Positions 6,834 to 17,221 of a DNA stretch of 19,781 bases are shown in pieces (position 1 is the stretch's first letter; each line of letters opens with the position of its first letter). This DNA is from JAYSFC01 sp041913505 (GTDB lineage: Bacteria > Pseudomonadota > Gammaproteobacteria > Burkholderiales > Burkholderiaceae_C). The DNA is taken from positions 1 through 19,781 of the forward strand of contig JAYSFC010000065.1 in the NCBI GenBank assembly GCA_041913505.1, in the 5' to 3' direction. The notes beneath the pieces are model-generated. The model had not been told where the DNA came from, did no database searches, and saw only the letters and a list, made by a program, of their open reading frames with translations. The position numbers and the translations under genes were made by a program.

Positions 6834-7871
6834 ATGACGAAGACAACCGGCACGAGCTGCATCACGATGACACTGTGCGCCGCGGTGCTCGGCATGGCCG
6901 CAGGCTCGGCGGCGGCGCAACGCACGCCGCTGCTGGTCTATACGGCGCTGGAAACCGACTCCATGAAGGCCTACAAGACCGCGTTCGAGAAGGCCAACCC
7001 CGACATCGAGATCAAGTGGGTGCGCGACTCCACCGGCATCATCACGGCCAAGCTCATGGCCGAGAAGGCCAACCCCCAGGCCGACGTGGTCGCCGGCGTG
7101 GCGGCCAGCAGCCTGGCGCTGCTGGAGCAGGAGGGGATGCTCCAGCCCTACGAGCCCAAGGGCTTCGACAAGCTCACCCCCGCGTACTCCGACAGCAAGC
7201 GCCCGCCCGCCTGGGTGGGCATGGACGTGTGGGCCGCAGCCATTTGCTTCAACACGGTGGAGGCCAAGAAGCGCGGCCTGCCCAAGCCCGAGACCTGGAA
7301 GGACCTGGCCAAGCCCATCTACAAGGGCGCCATCGTCATGCCGCACCCGGCGTCAAGCGGCACGGGCTTCCTCGATGTCTCCGCCTGGCTGCAGATGTGG
7401 GGCGAGCCCGACGGCTGGAAGTACATGGACGCGCTGCACGAGAACATCGCGCAGTACCAGCACTCGGGCTCCAAGCCCTGCAAGGCGGCGGGCGCGGGCG
7501 AGTTCCCTATCGGCATCTCGTTCGAGTTCCGCGCCTACCAGGTGGTCAAGTCGGGCGCGCCCGTCGAGCTGGTGTTTCCCAAGGAAGGGCTGGGCTGGGA
7601 CATCGAAGCCACGGCCATCATGAAGACCACCAAGAAGATGGAGCAGGCCAAGCGCCTGGCCGACTGGTTCGCGAGCAAGGAGGCCAATGAAGTCACCTCC
7701 AACTGGTGGGCCGTGGTGGCCTACCCCGGCGTGGCCCAGAAGCTCAAGGGCATTCCCGACCACTACGAGCAGCTCTTGGTCAAGAACGACCTGAACTGGG
7801 CCGCCAAGAACCGCGAGCGCATCCTGGCGGAATGGGGCAAGCGCTACGAGGGCAAGGCCGAGGCCAAGTGA
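6834..7871 (+). CDS. Periplasmic 2-aminoethylphosphonate-binding protein (ABC transporter)
   Basis: A 345-residue extracellular solute-binding protein of the iron/polyamine-type fold. Residues 1-28 form a Sec signal peptide with a hydrophobic core (about 9-25) and a likely cut after SAAA. The mature part has the family pattern VYTALETDSMKAY near its start and a SSGTGF phosphate-type binding loop near residue 174. It captures AEP in the periplasm and hands it to the adjacent permease. The ATG has a strong AGGAGA site 8 bases upstream. Family placement follows the TIGRFAM 'putative AEP ABC transporter, binding protein' type rather than the Salmonella PhnS type, judged from context and general pattern. 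It is the first gene of the plus arm and is followed by a stable stem-loop. Confidence 0.88.
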   Translation: MTKTTGTSCITMTLCAAVLGMAAGSAAAQRTPLLVYTALETDSMKAYKTAFEKANPDIEIKWVRDSTGIITAKLMAEKANPQADVVAGVAASSLALLEQEGMLQPYEPKGFDKLTPAYSDSKRPPAWVGMDVWAAAICFNTVEAKKRGLPKPETWKDLAKPIYKGAIVMPHPASSGTGFLDVSAWLQMWGEPDGWKYMDALHENIAQYQHSGSKPCKAAGAGEFPIGISFEFRAYQVVKSGAPVELVFPKEGLGWDIEATAIMKTTKKMEQAKRLADWFASKEANEVTSNWWAVVAYPGVAQKLKGIPDHYEQLLVKNDLNWAAKNRERILAEWGKRYEGKAEAK

Positions 7872-7899
7872 ACAAGTTCTGAGGCCCGGCCGCGAAGCG

Positions 7900-7922
7900 C
7901 CCTGCGGCGTCCCGCCGCAGGG
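7900..7922 (+). promoter_or_regulatory. Intra-operon stem-loop after the binding-protein gene
   Basis: CCCTGCGGCG and CGCCGCAGGG form a perfect 10-bp stem around a 3-base loop (TCC). A second, mutually exclusive hairpin, GGGAAG/CTTCCC (7920-7937), shares the last three bases of the stem and lies just before the ATPase start. No T-tract follows. Such stem-loops between binding-protein and membrane-component genes often protect the upstream mRNA so that binding protein exceeds the rest. Confidence 0.6.
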
Positions 7923-7940
7923 AAGTTCTCCCTTCCCACG

Positions 7941-9080
<1,140 letters not shown>

Positions 9081-9082
9081 CC

Positions 9083-10804
9083 ATGGGCGCGACCACCTTC
9101 CCCCCGCGCGGCGCGGCCGCCCCCGGCATGCGCTGGAGCCGCGACGATTGGATTGCCCGCGCCATGATGATCGGCGTGATGGCGCTGCTGCTCGCCTTCC
9201 TGATCGCGCCGCTCTTTTCCATCCTGGTCCACGCGGTGCTGGATAAAGAAGGCAATTTTGTGGGCCTGGCGCACTTCACCGCCTACTTCAAGACGCCCAG
9301 CCTGCTGCGCGCGGCCTGGAATTCGGTGTGGGTTGCGTGCGCGGTGGTGCTGATCTCGGTGCCCACGGCCTTTGTGTGTGCCTACGCGCTCACGCGCACC
9401 TGCCTGCCCACGCCGTTCAAGGCCACGGTGCGGCTCATCGCGCTCATTCCGCTGCTCGCGCCCTCGCTGCTGTCGGCCATCTCCTTTGTGCAGTGGTTTG
9501 GCAACCAGGGCGCGCTCAAGTTCCTGCTCGGTGGCTACTCCATCTACGGTGCGCCCGGCATCATCGTGGCCGAGGTCTACAACACGTTTCCGCACGCGCT
9601 GATGATCCTGGTCACCGCGCTGTCGCTGGCCGACGGGCGCCTGTACGAGGCCGCCACCGCGCTGCGCACGCCGGGCTGGCGCCAGTTCCTCACCATCACG
9701 CTGCCCTCGTGCAAGTACGGCCTCATCAGCGCCTGCACGGTGGTGTTCACCTACGTGGTCAGCGACTTTGGCGCGCCCAAGGTCATTGGCGGCAACTTCA
9801 ACGTGCTGTCGGTGGACGTGTACAAGCAGGTCGTGGGGCAGCTCAACTTCTCCATGGGGGCGGTGGTGGGCATGCTGCTGCTGGTGCCATCCATCGTGTC
9901 GTTCACCATCGACTACACGGTGCGCCGCAAGATCAAGGCGCAGCTCACGGCGCGCTCCGTGCCCTACGCACCGAAGCCCCACCGCGTGGCCGATGCACTG
10001 CTGGCGCTGTTCTGCGTGGGGGTGTGCGGCATGCTGCTGGCCACCATCGGCATGGCGCTGTACACCTCGGTGATCAAGCTGTGGCCCTACGACCTGGCGT
10101 TCACGCTGGAGCACTATCGCTTCGTGCTGGTCGAAAGCGACATGGCGGCGGCCTACACCAACAGCCTGCAGGTCGCGCTGTGCACGGCCGTGGGTGGCTC
10201 GCTGACCGTGTTCCTGGGCGCCTACCTGATCGAGAAGACGCGCAACCTCGGCTGGATGCGCCGCGCCATGCACCTGATGGCCGTGCTGTCGATGGCGGTG
10301 CCGGGCCTGGTGCTGGGCCTGGGCTACGTGCTGTTCTTCAACCACCCGGCCAACCCGCTGCACTTCCTCTACAACACCATGGCGATTCTGGTGGTCTCCA
10401 TGGTCATCCACTACTACACCTCCAGCCATCTCACGGCGGTGACGGCGCTGCAGCAGATCGACAACGAATTCGAGGCCGTGTCCGCTTCGCTCAAGGTGCC
10501 GCTCTTCAAGACCTTCGTGCGCGTCACGGTGCCCGTGTGCCTGCCGGCGATCCTGGAAATCGGGCGCTACTTCTTCGTGGTCTCCATGGCCAGCCTGTCG
10601 TGCGCCATCTTCATCTACACGCCCGAAACCATCCTCGCCTCCGTGGCCATCATGCACATGGACCAGGCCGGCGACGTGGGCCCGGCGGCGGCACTGGCCA
10701 GCCTGATCGTGCTCACCTCGGTCACCGTGTCCATCCTGTACTCGCTGGCCACGCGCGTGCTGCTGGCGCGCACCCAGGCCTGGCGCCACCTGGGCCGCAG
10801 CTGA
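9083..10804 (+). CDS. AEP ABC transporter permease, two-domain fusion
   Basis: A 573-residue inner-membrane protein with about 12 transmembrane segments, built from two tandem binding-protein-dependent permease domains. The first six helices lie at about 25-50, 80-103, 113-138, 158-182, 212-236 and 254-278; the second set begins near residue 297. Each half has the EAA loop that contacts the ATPase: one starting at E189 (EAATALRTPG...LP) and one near 468 (FEAVSASLKVP). A single fused chain replaces the usual pair of permeases, a known arrangement for this type of AEP importer. The ATG lies 2 bases after the ATPase stop without a clear ribosome site, so translation is probably coupled. It precedes phnW by 33 bases. 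Confidence 0.9.
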   Translation: MGATTFPPRGAAAPGMRWSRDDWIARAMMIGVMALLLAFLIAPLFSILVHAVLDKEGNFVGLAHFTAYFKTPSLLRAAWNSVWVACAVVLISVPTAFVCAYALTRTCLPTPFKATVRLIALIPLLAPSLLSAISFVQWFGNQGALKFLLGGYSIYGAPGIIVAEVYNTFPHALMILVTALSLADGRLYEAATALRTPGWRQFLTITLPSCKYGLISACTVVFTYVVSDFGAPKVIGGNFNVLSVDVYKQVVGQLNFSMGAVVGMLLLVPSIVSFTIDYTVRRKIKAQLTARSVPYAPKPHRVADALLALFCVGVCGMLLATIGMALYTSVIKLWPYDLAFTLEHYRFVLVESDMAAAYTNSLQVALCTAVGGSLTVFLGAYLIEKTRNLGWMRRAMHLMAVLSMAVPGLVLGLGYVLFFNHPANPLHFLYNTMAILVVSMVIHYYTSSHLTAVTALQQIDNEFEAVSASLKVPLFKTFVRVTVPVCLPAILEIGRYFFVVSMASLSCAIFIYTPETILASVAIMHMDQAGDVGPAAALASLIVLTSVTVSILYSLATRVLLARTQAWRHLGRS

Positions 10805-10837
10805 GCCTCCTTCCCCATCCCCCACTGGAGATCCACC

Positions 10838-11977
10838 ATGAGCCAAGCCACCTCTGCCATCCTGCTCACTCCCGGTCCGCTGAGCACCTCTGAACGCACG
10901 CGGCGCGCCATGCTGCGCGACTGGGGCTCGTGGGACGCGGACTTCAACCAGATCACCGCGCGCATCCGCACGCGCGTGCTGGACATCGTGCATGGCCAGG
11001 GCACGCATGAATGCGTGCCCATGCAGGGCAGCGGCACCTTCTCGGTGGAGGCCGCCATCGGCACGCTGGTGCCGCGTGGCGACCAAGGGGGCCATGTGCT
11101 GGTGCCCAACAACGGCGCCTACTGCGCACGCCTGGCGCGCATCTGCAAGGTGCTGGGCCGCAAGCTCACCACCATCGACTACAGCGAGGCGCAGCAGGTG
11201 AGCCCCGCCGATGTGGACAAGGCGCTGGCTGCCGACCCCTCCATCACCCACGTGGCCCTGGTGCACTGCGAAACCGGCGCGGGCGTGCTGAACCCGCTGC
11301 ACGAGGTGGCGCAGGTGGTGGCCCGGCACGGGCGCGGGCTGATCGTCGATGCCATGAGTTCGTTCGGTGCCATCGGGATCGATGCGCGCACGACACCGTT
11401 CGATGCCGTCATCGCCGCCTCGGGAAAGTGCCTCGAGGGTCCTCCGGGCATGGGCTTCGTCATCGTGCGCCGCAGCGTGCTCGAGCAATGCGAGGGCCGC
11501 GCCCACTCGCTGGCGCTGGATCTGTACGACCAGTGGGTCTACATGCAGAAGACCACGCAATGGCGCTTCACGCCGCCGACCCACGTCGTCGCGGCGCTCG
11601 ACGAGGCCATGACGCAGTACATCGAGGAGGGCGGCCTGGCCGCGCGCGGCGGCCGCTATGCGCGCAACTGCAAGGCGCTGCTGGACGGCATGCGCGCTTT
11701 GGGCTTCCGCTCCTACCTGGACGACGATATCCAGGCGCCCATCATCGTCACCTTCCATGCGCCGGCGGATCCGGCCTACGAGTTCAAGGCCTTCTACCAG
11801 GAGGTCAAGAAGCGTGGCTACATCCTCTATCCGGGCAAGCTCACGCAGCTCGAAACCTTCCGCGTGGGCTGCATCGGCCATTTCGGCGAGGCCGGCATCC
11901 CTGGCGCCGTGGCGGCCGTGGCCGATGCGCTCAAGGCCCTGGGCGTGCGCCGGGTGGCCGCGCTCGAGATGGCCTGA
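10838..11977 (+). CDS. phnW: 2-aminoethylphosphonate:pyruvate aminotransferase, PhnW
   Basis: A 379-residue fold-type I PLP enzyme. It transfers the amino group of AEP to pyruvate, giving phosphonoacetaldehyde and L-alanine. Catalytic lysine K197 sits in AASGKCLEGPPGMGF, D171 in the strand before it (LIVDAMSSFG) holds the pyridine nitrogen, and R342 in ETFRVGCIGH binds the substrate. These correspond to K194, D168 and R340 of Salmonella PhnW as I recall. Length matches the family (about 365-380). GGAG lies 8 bases before the ATG. It is the last gene of the plus arm and supplies the substrate for PhnY encoded on the other arm. No phosphonatase gene (phnX) is present, so the route runs by PhnY and PhnA. 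Confidence 0.95.
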   Translation: MSQATSAILLTPGPLSTSERTRRAMLRDWGSWDADFNQITARIRTRVLDIVHGQGTHECVPMQGSGTFSVEAAIGTLVPRGDQGGHVLVPNNGAYCARLARICKVLGRKLTTIDYSEAQQVSPADVDKALAADPSITHVALVHCETGAGVLNPLHEVAQVVARHGRGLIVDAMSSFGAIGIDARTTPFDAVIAASGKCLEGPPGMGFVIVRRSVLEQCEGRAHSLALDLYDQWVYMQKTTQWRFTPPTHVVAALDEAMTQYIEEGGLAARGGRYARNCKALLDGMRALGFRSYLDDDIQAPIIVTFHAPADPAYEFKAFYQEVKKRGYILYPGKLTQLETFRVGCIGHFGEAGIPGAVAAVADALKALGVRRVAALEMA

Positions 11978-12005
11978 GCGTCCGCGCCGCCGGGCGTGGA
12001 ACTCC

Positions 12006-12011
12006 TAGAAT
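12006..12011 (+). promoter_or_regulatory. Possible -10 element for the two-component operon
   Basis: TAGAAT fits the sigma-70 -10 consensus at five of six bases and lies about 55 bases before the response-regulator start. No acceptable -35 is found 16-18 bases upstream (the region reads GC-rich), so this is only a candidate. Confidence 0.3.
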
Positions 12012-12066
12012 CGGGAGGCGTGCGCAGCCGCCGTGCTGGCGCCCCCGGATTCCAGGAGACAACACC

Positions 12067-12741
<675 letters not shown>

Positions 12742-12800
12742 TGCTATTTATTTAATAGCTACAAAAGACCATTGCACTAGCACTATCGGCCTGAAAAGCG
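12742..12800 (+). repeat. Degenerate dispersed intergenic repeat, copy B
   Basis: This segment fills the gap between the response regulator and the kinase. It starts with a small hairpin (GCTATT at 12743-12748 pairing with AATAGC at 12754-12759) and continues with ACAAAAGACCATTGCACTAGCAC, whose first ~30 bases align with copy A at 2653. It splits an otherwise tight two-gene operon. Confidence 0.5.
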
Positions 12801-12807
12801 CGAAATC

Positions 12808-14259
12808 TTGAAAATCTTCCAGCGTGAGCAGCGGTCCCTGTTCGGCGAGATCCTCGATTGGATGCTCACGCCGCTGCTGCTGCTGTGGCCCGTGAGCCTG
12901 GCGCTCACCTGGCTCGTGGCCCAGGGCCTGGCGAACAAGCCGTTCGACCGTGCGCTCGAGTACAACGCCCACGCGCTCGCGCAGCTCATCACCGTGCAGC
13001 GCGGCAAGGTGCAGTTCAACCTGCCCCAGCCGGCCAGCGAAATCCTGCGCGCCGACGACTCCGACACCGTGTACTACCAGGTGCTGGGCCCCGAGGGTGA
13101 ATTCCTCTCGGGCGAACGCGAGCTGCCGCGCCCGTCCGAGGACGACCGGCCCCAGGCGGGCGAGGTGCGCCTGCGCGACGCCGAGCTGCGCGGCGTTGAC
13201 ATCCGCGTGGCCTACATCTGGGTGCGCCCGCCCACGACCAAGGGCGGGGCGCTCGCGCTCGTGCAGGTGGCCGAGACGCGCGAGAAGCGCAGCGTGCTGG
13301 CCACCGAGATCATCAAGGGCGTGATGCTGCCGCAGTTCGTGATCCTGCCGCTCGCGGTGCTGCTCGTGTGGCTGGCGCTGGCGCGCGGCATCCAGCCGCT
13401 GAACCAGCTCGAGGAGCGCATCCGCGCGCGCAGCCCGGACGATCTTTCGCCGCTCGATCACAAGGCCGTGCCGCTGGAGGTGGCGCCGCTTGTCGATTCG
13501 GTGAACGACCTGCTGCGGCGCCTCAACGATTCGCTGGCCACGCAAAAACGCTTCCTGGCCGACGCGGCGCACCAGCTCAAGACGCCGCTGGCCGGCCTGC
13601 GCATGCAGGCCGACCTCGCGCAGCGCGAGGGCACGAGCACCGAGGAGCTCAAGCAGTCGCTCAAGCAGATCGGGCGCTCGAGCATCCGCGCCACGCACAC
13701 GGTGAACCAGCTGCTGGCCCTGGCGCGCGCCGAAGGCAGCGGCACGGCGCTCGCGCGCCAGCCCTGCGACCTGGCGCGGCTCGTGATCGACGTGGTGCGC
13801 GACTCGGTGCCGCGCGCGCTCGAAAAGCGCATCGACCTGGGCTACGACGGCGCCGAGCCCGGCAGCTCCGGCGTGTGGCTCGACGGCAGCCCCACGCTGC
13901 TCAAGGAGCTGGCGCGCAACTTGCTCGACAACGCGATCAACTACACGCCCTCGAGCCCCGAGCGCCCCGGCGTGATCACGGCGCGCGTGCTGGCCGATCC
14001 GTTCGGGCACGTGGTGCTGCTGCAGGTCGAGGACTCGGGCCCCGGCGTGCCCGAGAGCGAGCGCGAGCTCGTGTTCCAGCCCTTCTACCGCGCGCTCGGC
14101 ACCGACGCCGACGGCTCGGGCCTGGGGCTGCCCATCGTGCTCGAAATCGCGCGCCAGCACGGTGCCGAGGTGCTGCTGGAAGACGCACACCCGGGCCAGC
14201 ACCCGCCCGGTGCGCGCTTCAGCGTGCGCTTTCCGGCGCGCCCGGACGACGCCGCATAG
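12808..14259 (+). CDS. Sensor histidine kinase, TctE-like
   Basis: A 483-residue membrane kinase. Transmembrane segments lie at about 17-40 and 172-193. They enclose a periplasmic sensor domain (about 41-171) of the two-component-sensor N-terminal type. The phospho-acceptor H255 is in FLADAAHQLKTPL, the N box N371-N375 in NLLDNAINYTP, G1 at 409-415 (DSGPGVP) and G2 at 436-443 (GSGLGLPI). The start is a TTG at 12808: the frame is closed by a stop at 12778-12780, no ATG occurs before residue 19, and the MKxFQREQRSLFGEILDWML N-terminus looks complete. The ribosome site (GAAAAG) is weak. A rare start codon plus an inserted repeat may keep kinase levels low relative to the regulator. Confidence 0.9.
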   Translation: MKIFQREQRSLFGEILDWMLTPLLLLWPVSLALTWLVAQGLANKPFDRALEYNAHALAQLITVQRGKVQFNLPQPASEILRADDSDTVYYQVLGPEGEFLSGERELPRPSEDDRPQAGEVRLRDAELRGVDIRVAYIWVRPPTTKGGALALVQVAETREKRSVLATEIIKGVMLPQFVILPLAVLLVWLALARGIQPLNQLEERIRARSPDDLSPLDHKAVPLEVAPLVDSVNDLLRRLNDSLATQKRFLADAAHQLKTPLAGLRMQADLAQREGTSTEELKQSLKQIGRSSIRATHTVNQLLALARAEGSGTALARQPCDLARLVIDVVRDSVPRALEKRIDLGYDGAEPGSSGVWLDGSPTLLKELARNLLDNAINYTPSSPERPGVITARVLADPFGHVVLLQVEDSGPGVPESERELVFQPFYRALGTDADGSGLGLPIVLEIARQHGAEVLLEDAHPGQHPPGARFSVRFPARPDDAA

Positions 14260-14278
14260 GCGGGCCGCGCGCGCGGGC

Positions 14279-15199
14279 TCAGATCAGCGGTGACGGCGCC
14301 GTCTCCTGCGCCGCCAGTTCCAGCAGCCAGGCGCGGAAGCGGTCCAGCGTGGCGAGCTGTGCGCGCCCCTCGGGGTAGCAGAACCAGTAGCCCACATCGC
14401 TCAGGTAGCCGCCCTGCGGCAGCGGCTCGGCCACCAGGCCCGCGGCAATCTCGTCCTGCACCAGGCAGCGCGGCACCAGGGCCACGCCCATGCCGGCCAT
14501 GACGGCGCGGATCATGGTCTGGAATTGGTCGAACTGCGGGCCCGCGAGCGGATCGAGCCCCGCCACGCCGTGCGTCTCGCTCCAGCGCAGCCAGGCCTCG
14601 GGCACGGTGACGTGGCGCAGCAGCGTGCAGCGCGCCACGTCCTGGGGGCTGCGGATCGGTACCTCGGCCGCGCCCTCGCGCGGCGCGATCAGCGCCACCG
14701 AGTTGCCCGACAGGTAGTGCGAGCGCGCACCGGGCCAGTGCCCGTCGCCGAAGAGGATGGAGCAGTCGAGCTCGGGGTTGGAGAAGTCGTAGCCGTGCAC
14801 GTAGGGCACGAAGTGCAGTGTGATCTGCGGGTGGCGGTGCTGGAACTGCGGCAGGCGCGGAATGAGCCACTTGGCGCCGAAGGTGGGCAGCGTGGACAGG
14901 TGCAGCGCGCCGCCGCCGTCGCCGCTCGTGATGAGCTCGAGCGTGGCGGCCTCCAGGCGCGCGAGCAGGGCGCGCACGGCCTTCTCGTAGCGCTCGCCCG
15001 CGGGCGTGAGCGCCAGGCGCTTGCGGCTGCGCTCGAACAGCGGCACGCCCACCCAGCGCTCCAGCTCCTGCACCTGCTTGCTCACCGCGCTCTGCGTGAG
15101 GTGCAGGGCCTCGGCCGCGCGCGAAATGCCCCCGAAGCGCGCCACGGTGGAAAAAGCCCGCAGCAGGTGCACGGGAGGGTTGAGCCGGCGCAAGGACAT
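14279..15199 (-). CDS. LysR-family transcriptional regulator (GcvA-like)
   Basis: A 306-residue LysR protein. The N-terminal winged helix (about 8-66) has the standard AFSTVARFGGISRAAEALHL and TQSAVSKQVQELE elements. The effector-binding domain begins near residue 96 (LHLSTLPTFGAKWLIPRLP), a pattern typical of the GcvA/AmpR subgroup. It diverges from the Bug receptor gene across 110 bases holding a T-N11-A palindrome, so it very likely controls itself and that operon. It converges on the kinase gene with 19 bases between the stops. No strong ribosome site precedes the ATG at 15199. The effector may be the ligand of the Bug receptor or the substrate of the amidohydrolase; this is inference. 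Confidence 0.88.
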   Translation of the reverse strand: MSLRRLNPPVHLLRAFSTVARFGGISRAAEALHLTQSAVSKQVQELERWVGVPLFERSRKRLALTPAGERYEKAVRALLARLEAATLELITSGDGGGALHLSTLPTFGAKWLIPRLPQFQHRHPQITLHFVPYVHGYDFSNPELDCSILFGDGHWPGARSHYLSGNSVALIAPREGAAEVPIRSPQDVARCTLLRHVTVPEAWLRWSETHGVAGLDPLAGPQFDQFQTMIRAVMAGMGVALVPRCLVQDEIAAGLVAEPLPQGGYLSDVGYWFCYPEGRAQLATLDRFRAWLLELAAQETAPSPLI

Positions 15200-15217
15200 G
15201 GGCAGGGGTTCTTAAAA

Positions 15218-15234
15218 CATTCCGTTTTGGAATG
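15218..15234. promoter_or_regulatory. LysR-type operator (T-N11-A palindrome)
   Basis: CATTCC-GTTTT-GGAATG is a perfect 6-5-6 inverted repeat containing the LysR T-N11-A signature (T15220/T15221 to A15231/A15232). It lies 18 bases upstream of the LysR start and about 75 upstream of the divergent receptor gene. A second palindrome, ATTGC-TTTT-GCAAT (15250-15263), stands 15 bases further and could be an activation half-site. Confidence 0.65.
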
Positions 15235-15309
15235 ATAACAGGCACACCTATTGCTTTTGCAATGGCACCGATTCCGGTAATCTTCAACCATAGAACTTGG
15301 AATATCCCC

Positions 15310-16272
15310 ATGCAACGTCGTCATTTCCTGGCCTCCGTGGCCGCTGCATCTGTCGTTCCTGGAATGTCCTTCGCCCAGGACAAGCCGCTGCGCATCGTCG
15401 TGCCTTTCCCACCCGGTGGCGCTACCGACATTACTGGCCGTGCCCTGCAGGAGCCGCTGCAGCGCCTGCTGGGCCAGCCCGTGGTGGTCGAGAACCGCGC
15501 GGGCGCGGGCGGCTCGATTGGCATGTCCGAAGTGGCGCGCGCGGCCGGCGACGGCCTCACCTTCGGCGTGGCCACCCTGTCCACGCATGGCGTGAACCCC
15601 GCCGTGTTCTCCAAGCTGCCCTACGACCCGGTCAAGGACTTCGCGGGCGTGACCGAGGTCGTCAAGGCCCCCGGCATCATCGTGGTCAACCCCAAGGTGC
15701 TGCCCGTCAAGGACTTCGCTGACCTCGTCAAATACCTCAAGGCCAACCCGGGCAAGGTCTCGTATGCCACGCCGGGCAATGGCACCATTGGCCATATGTG
15801 GGGCGAACTGTTCAAGAGCAGCACGGGCACGGCCATGGTGCACATTCCCTACCGCGGCGCAGGCCCGGCCGTCAACGACGTGCTGGGCGGCCAGGTGCCG
15901 GTGTACTTCGATCAGGTGGCTTCGTCGCTGCCGCACGTGAAGGCCGGCAAGCTCAAGGCGCTGGCCGTGTCCTGGCATGAGCGCCTGGACGTGCTGCCCG
16001 ATGTGCCGACCTACGGCGAACTGGGCTACAAGCAGGCCAATGAACCCTCGTGGTTCGGCCTCGTGGCGCCCGCCTCCACGCCCGCTGCCCAGGTGCTGCG
16101 TGTGCAGCAGGCCGTGGCCGCCGCGCTCAAGGAGCCGGCCGTACGCGACCGCCTCGCGGGCCAGGGGCTCTATGCCTCGGGTACCACGCCGGCTGCCTTC
16201 TCGCAGCAGATCGTGCGCGAGATCGAGAAGATGAAGCGGGTCGCGGCCTACGCCAAGATCGCGCTCGACTGA
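15310..16272 (+). CDS. Bug-family (tripartite tricarboxylate transporter) periplasmic receptor
   Basis: A 320-residue solute receptor of the TctC/Bug family, a group greatly expanded in Burkholderiales. The N-terminus has a twin-arginine signal, QRRHFLAS, followed by a hydrophobic stretch and a likely cut after SFA (residue 22). Mature-protein motifs are FPPGGATD (33-40) and ENRAGAGG (61-68), both standard. No membrane subunits (TctA/TctB) are encoded nearby, so it is an orphan receptor that either uses a distant transporter or acts as a sensor input. It forms a probable operon with the amidohydrolase 19 bases downstream and is divergent from the LysR gene. The ATG at 15310 is chosen because the Tat signal begins there; upstream in-frame codons belong to the promoter. 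Ligand unknown. Confidence 0.92.
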   Translation: MQRRHFLASVAAASVVPGMSFAQDKPLRIVVPFPPGGATDITGRALQEPLQRLLGQPVVVENRAGAGGSIGMSEVARAAGDGLTFGVATLSTHGVNPAVFSKLPYDPVKDFAGVTEVVKAPGIIVVNPKVLPVKDFADLVKYLKANPGKVSYATPGNGTIGHMWGELFKSSTGTAMVHIPYRGAGPAVNDVLGGQVPVYFDQVASSLPHVKAGKLKALAVSWHERLDVLPDVPTYGELGYKQANEPSWFGLVAPASTPAAQVLRVQQAVAAALKEPAVRDRLAGQGLYASGTTPAAFSQQIVREIEKMKRVAAYAKIALD

Positions 16273-16291
16273 TGGACTACCGGTTCTGCCT

Positions 16292-17221
16292 ATGCATCCA
16301 GTGCTGCAACTGATCAGTACCCGATACCAGCAGGCCCTGCCCGGCGCGAGCGGCGCGTCGGGTGCGCCCATGCCTGCACAAATGGTGACCAGCATGCCCG
16401 GCACGAGCGCGCTCGTGCTCGACTCGCCGCACAGCGGCACCTGGTACCCCGAAGACTTCCGCTCGGTCTGCGACCTTGCCACGCTGCGCCGTGCCGAGGA
16501 CACGCACGTGGAAAAGCTCTACGCCTTTGCCCCCGCGCTGGGCGTGAGCTGGGTCGAGGCGCATTTCCCGCGCATCTACCTCGACGCCAACCGCGACACC
16601 ACCGAGATCGACACGAGCATGTTCGATGCTCCCTGGCCCGACCCCGTCACCGCCGACCCCGTGGTGCTGCAGAAGGTGCGGCTGGGCAAGGGCCTGATCT
16701 GGAAATTCACCGACGAGGGCGAGCCCATCTACGACCGCCCCCTCGGTGTTCATGAGGTGCGCGCGCGCATCGACCGCTGCTGGCGCCCCTACCACGCGGC
16801 CGTGGAGCGCGCGATCGCCGCCGCCCACGCGCGCCACGGCTACAGCATCCACATCAACTGCCACTCCATGCCCGCCGTGGCTGCAAGCCACGCCACGCTC
16901 CACCCGGGCCTGCACCATGCCGACTTCGTGGTGGGCGACCGCGACGGCACCACGGCCGACCCGGCGCTCTCGCGGCGCATCTGCGACTTCCTGCGCGCGC
17001 GCGGCTACAGCGTGGACTACAACCACCCCTACAAGGGCGTGGAGCTCGTGCGCCGCTACAGCGACCCGGCCGCGCACCGCCACAGCATCCAGGTGGAGAT
17101 CAACCGCAAGCTCTACATGGACGAGCAGACCCTGGCGCTGCACCAGGACGGCTTCCAGCGGCTGTATCAGGACCTCAAGGACCTGGTGCAGATGCTGCTC
17201 GCGCTCGACCCGCGGGCCTGA
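16292..17221 (+). CDS. N-formylglutamate amidohydrolase-family enzyme
   Basis: A 309-residue member of the N-formylglutamate amidohydrolase family, which hydrolyses N-formyl-L-glutamate to formate and glutamate in the last step of one histidine-degradation route. Family blocks seen: DSPHSG at 44-49, HFPRIYLDANR at 91-101 and NCHSMP at 189-194, whose histidines are expected to bind the catalytic metal. No other histidine-utilisation gene is present, so the substrate may be another N-acyl amino acid delivered via the Bug system. The start is uncertain: ATG 16292 has no ribosome site, and ATGs at 16370, 16382 and 16394 would remove a poorly conserved lead of 26-34 residues. It ends flush with the convergent SPOR gene (TGATCA). 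Confidence 0.85.
   Translation: MHPVLQLISTRYQQALPGASGASGAPMPAQMVTSMPGTSALVLDSPHSGTWYPEDFRSVCDLATLRRAEDTHVEKLYAFAPALGVSWVEAHFPRIYLDANRDTTEIDTSMFDAPWPDPVTADPVVLQKVRLGKGLIWKFTDEGEPIYDRPLGVHEVRARIDRCWRPYHAAVERAIAAAHARHGYSIHINCHSMPAVAASHATLHPGLHHADFVVGDRDGTTADPALSRRICDFLRARGYSVDYNHPYKGVELVRRYSDPAAHRHSIQVEINRKLYMDEQTLALHQDGFQRLYQDLKDLVQMLLALDPRA

Noticed and set aside
14260..14278. GC-rich stretch between the convergent kinase and LysR stops as a terminator
   Set aside because: It is alternating GC with no clean stem-loop and no T-tract.
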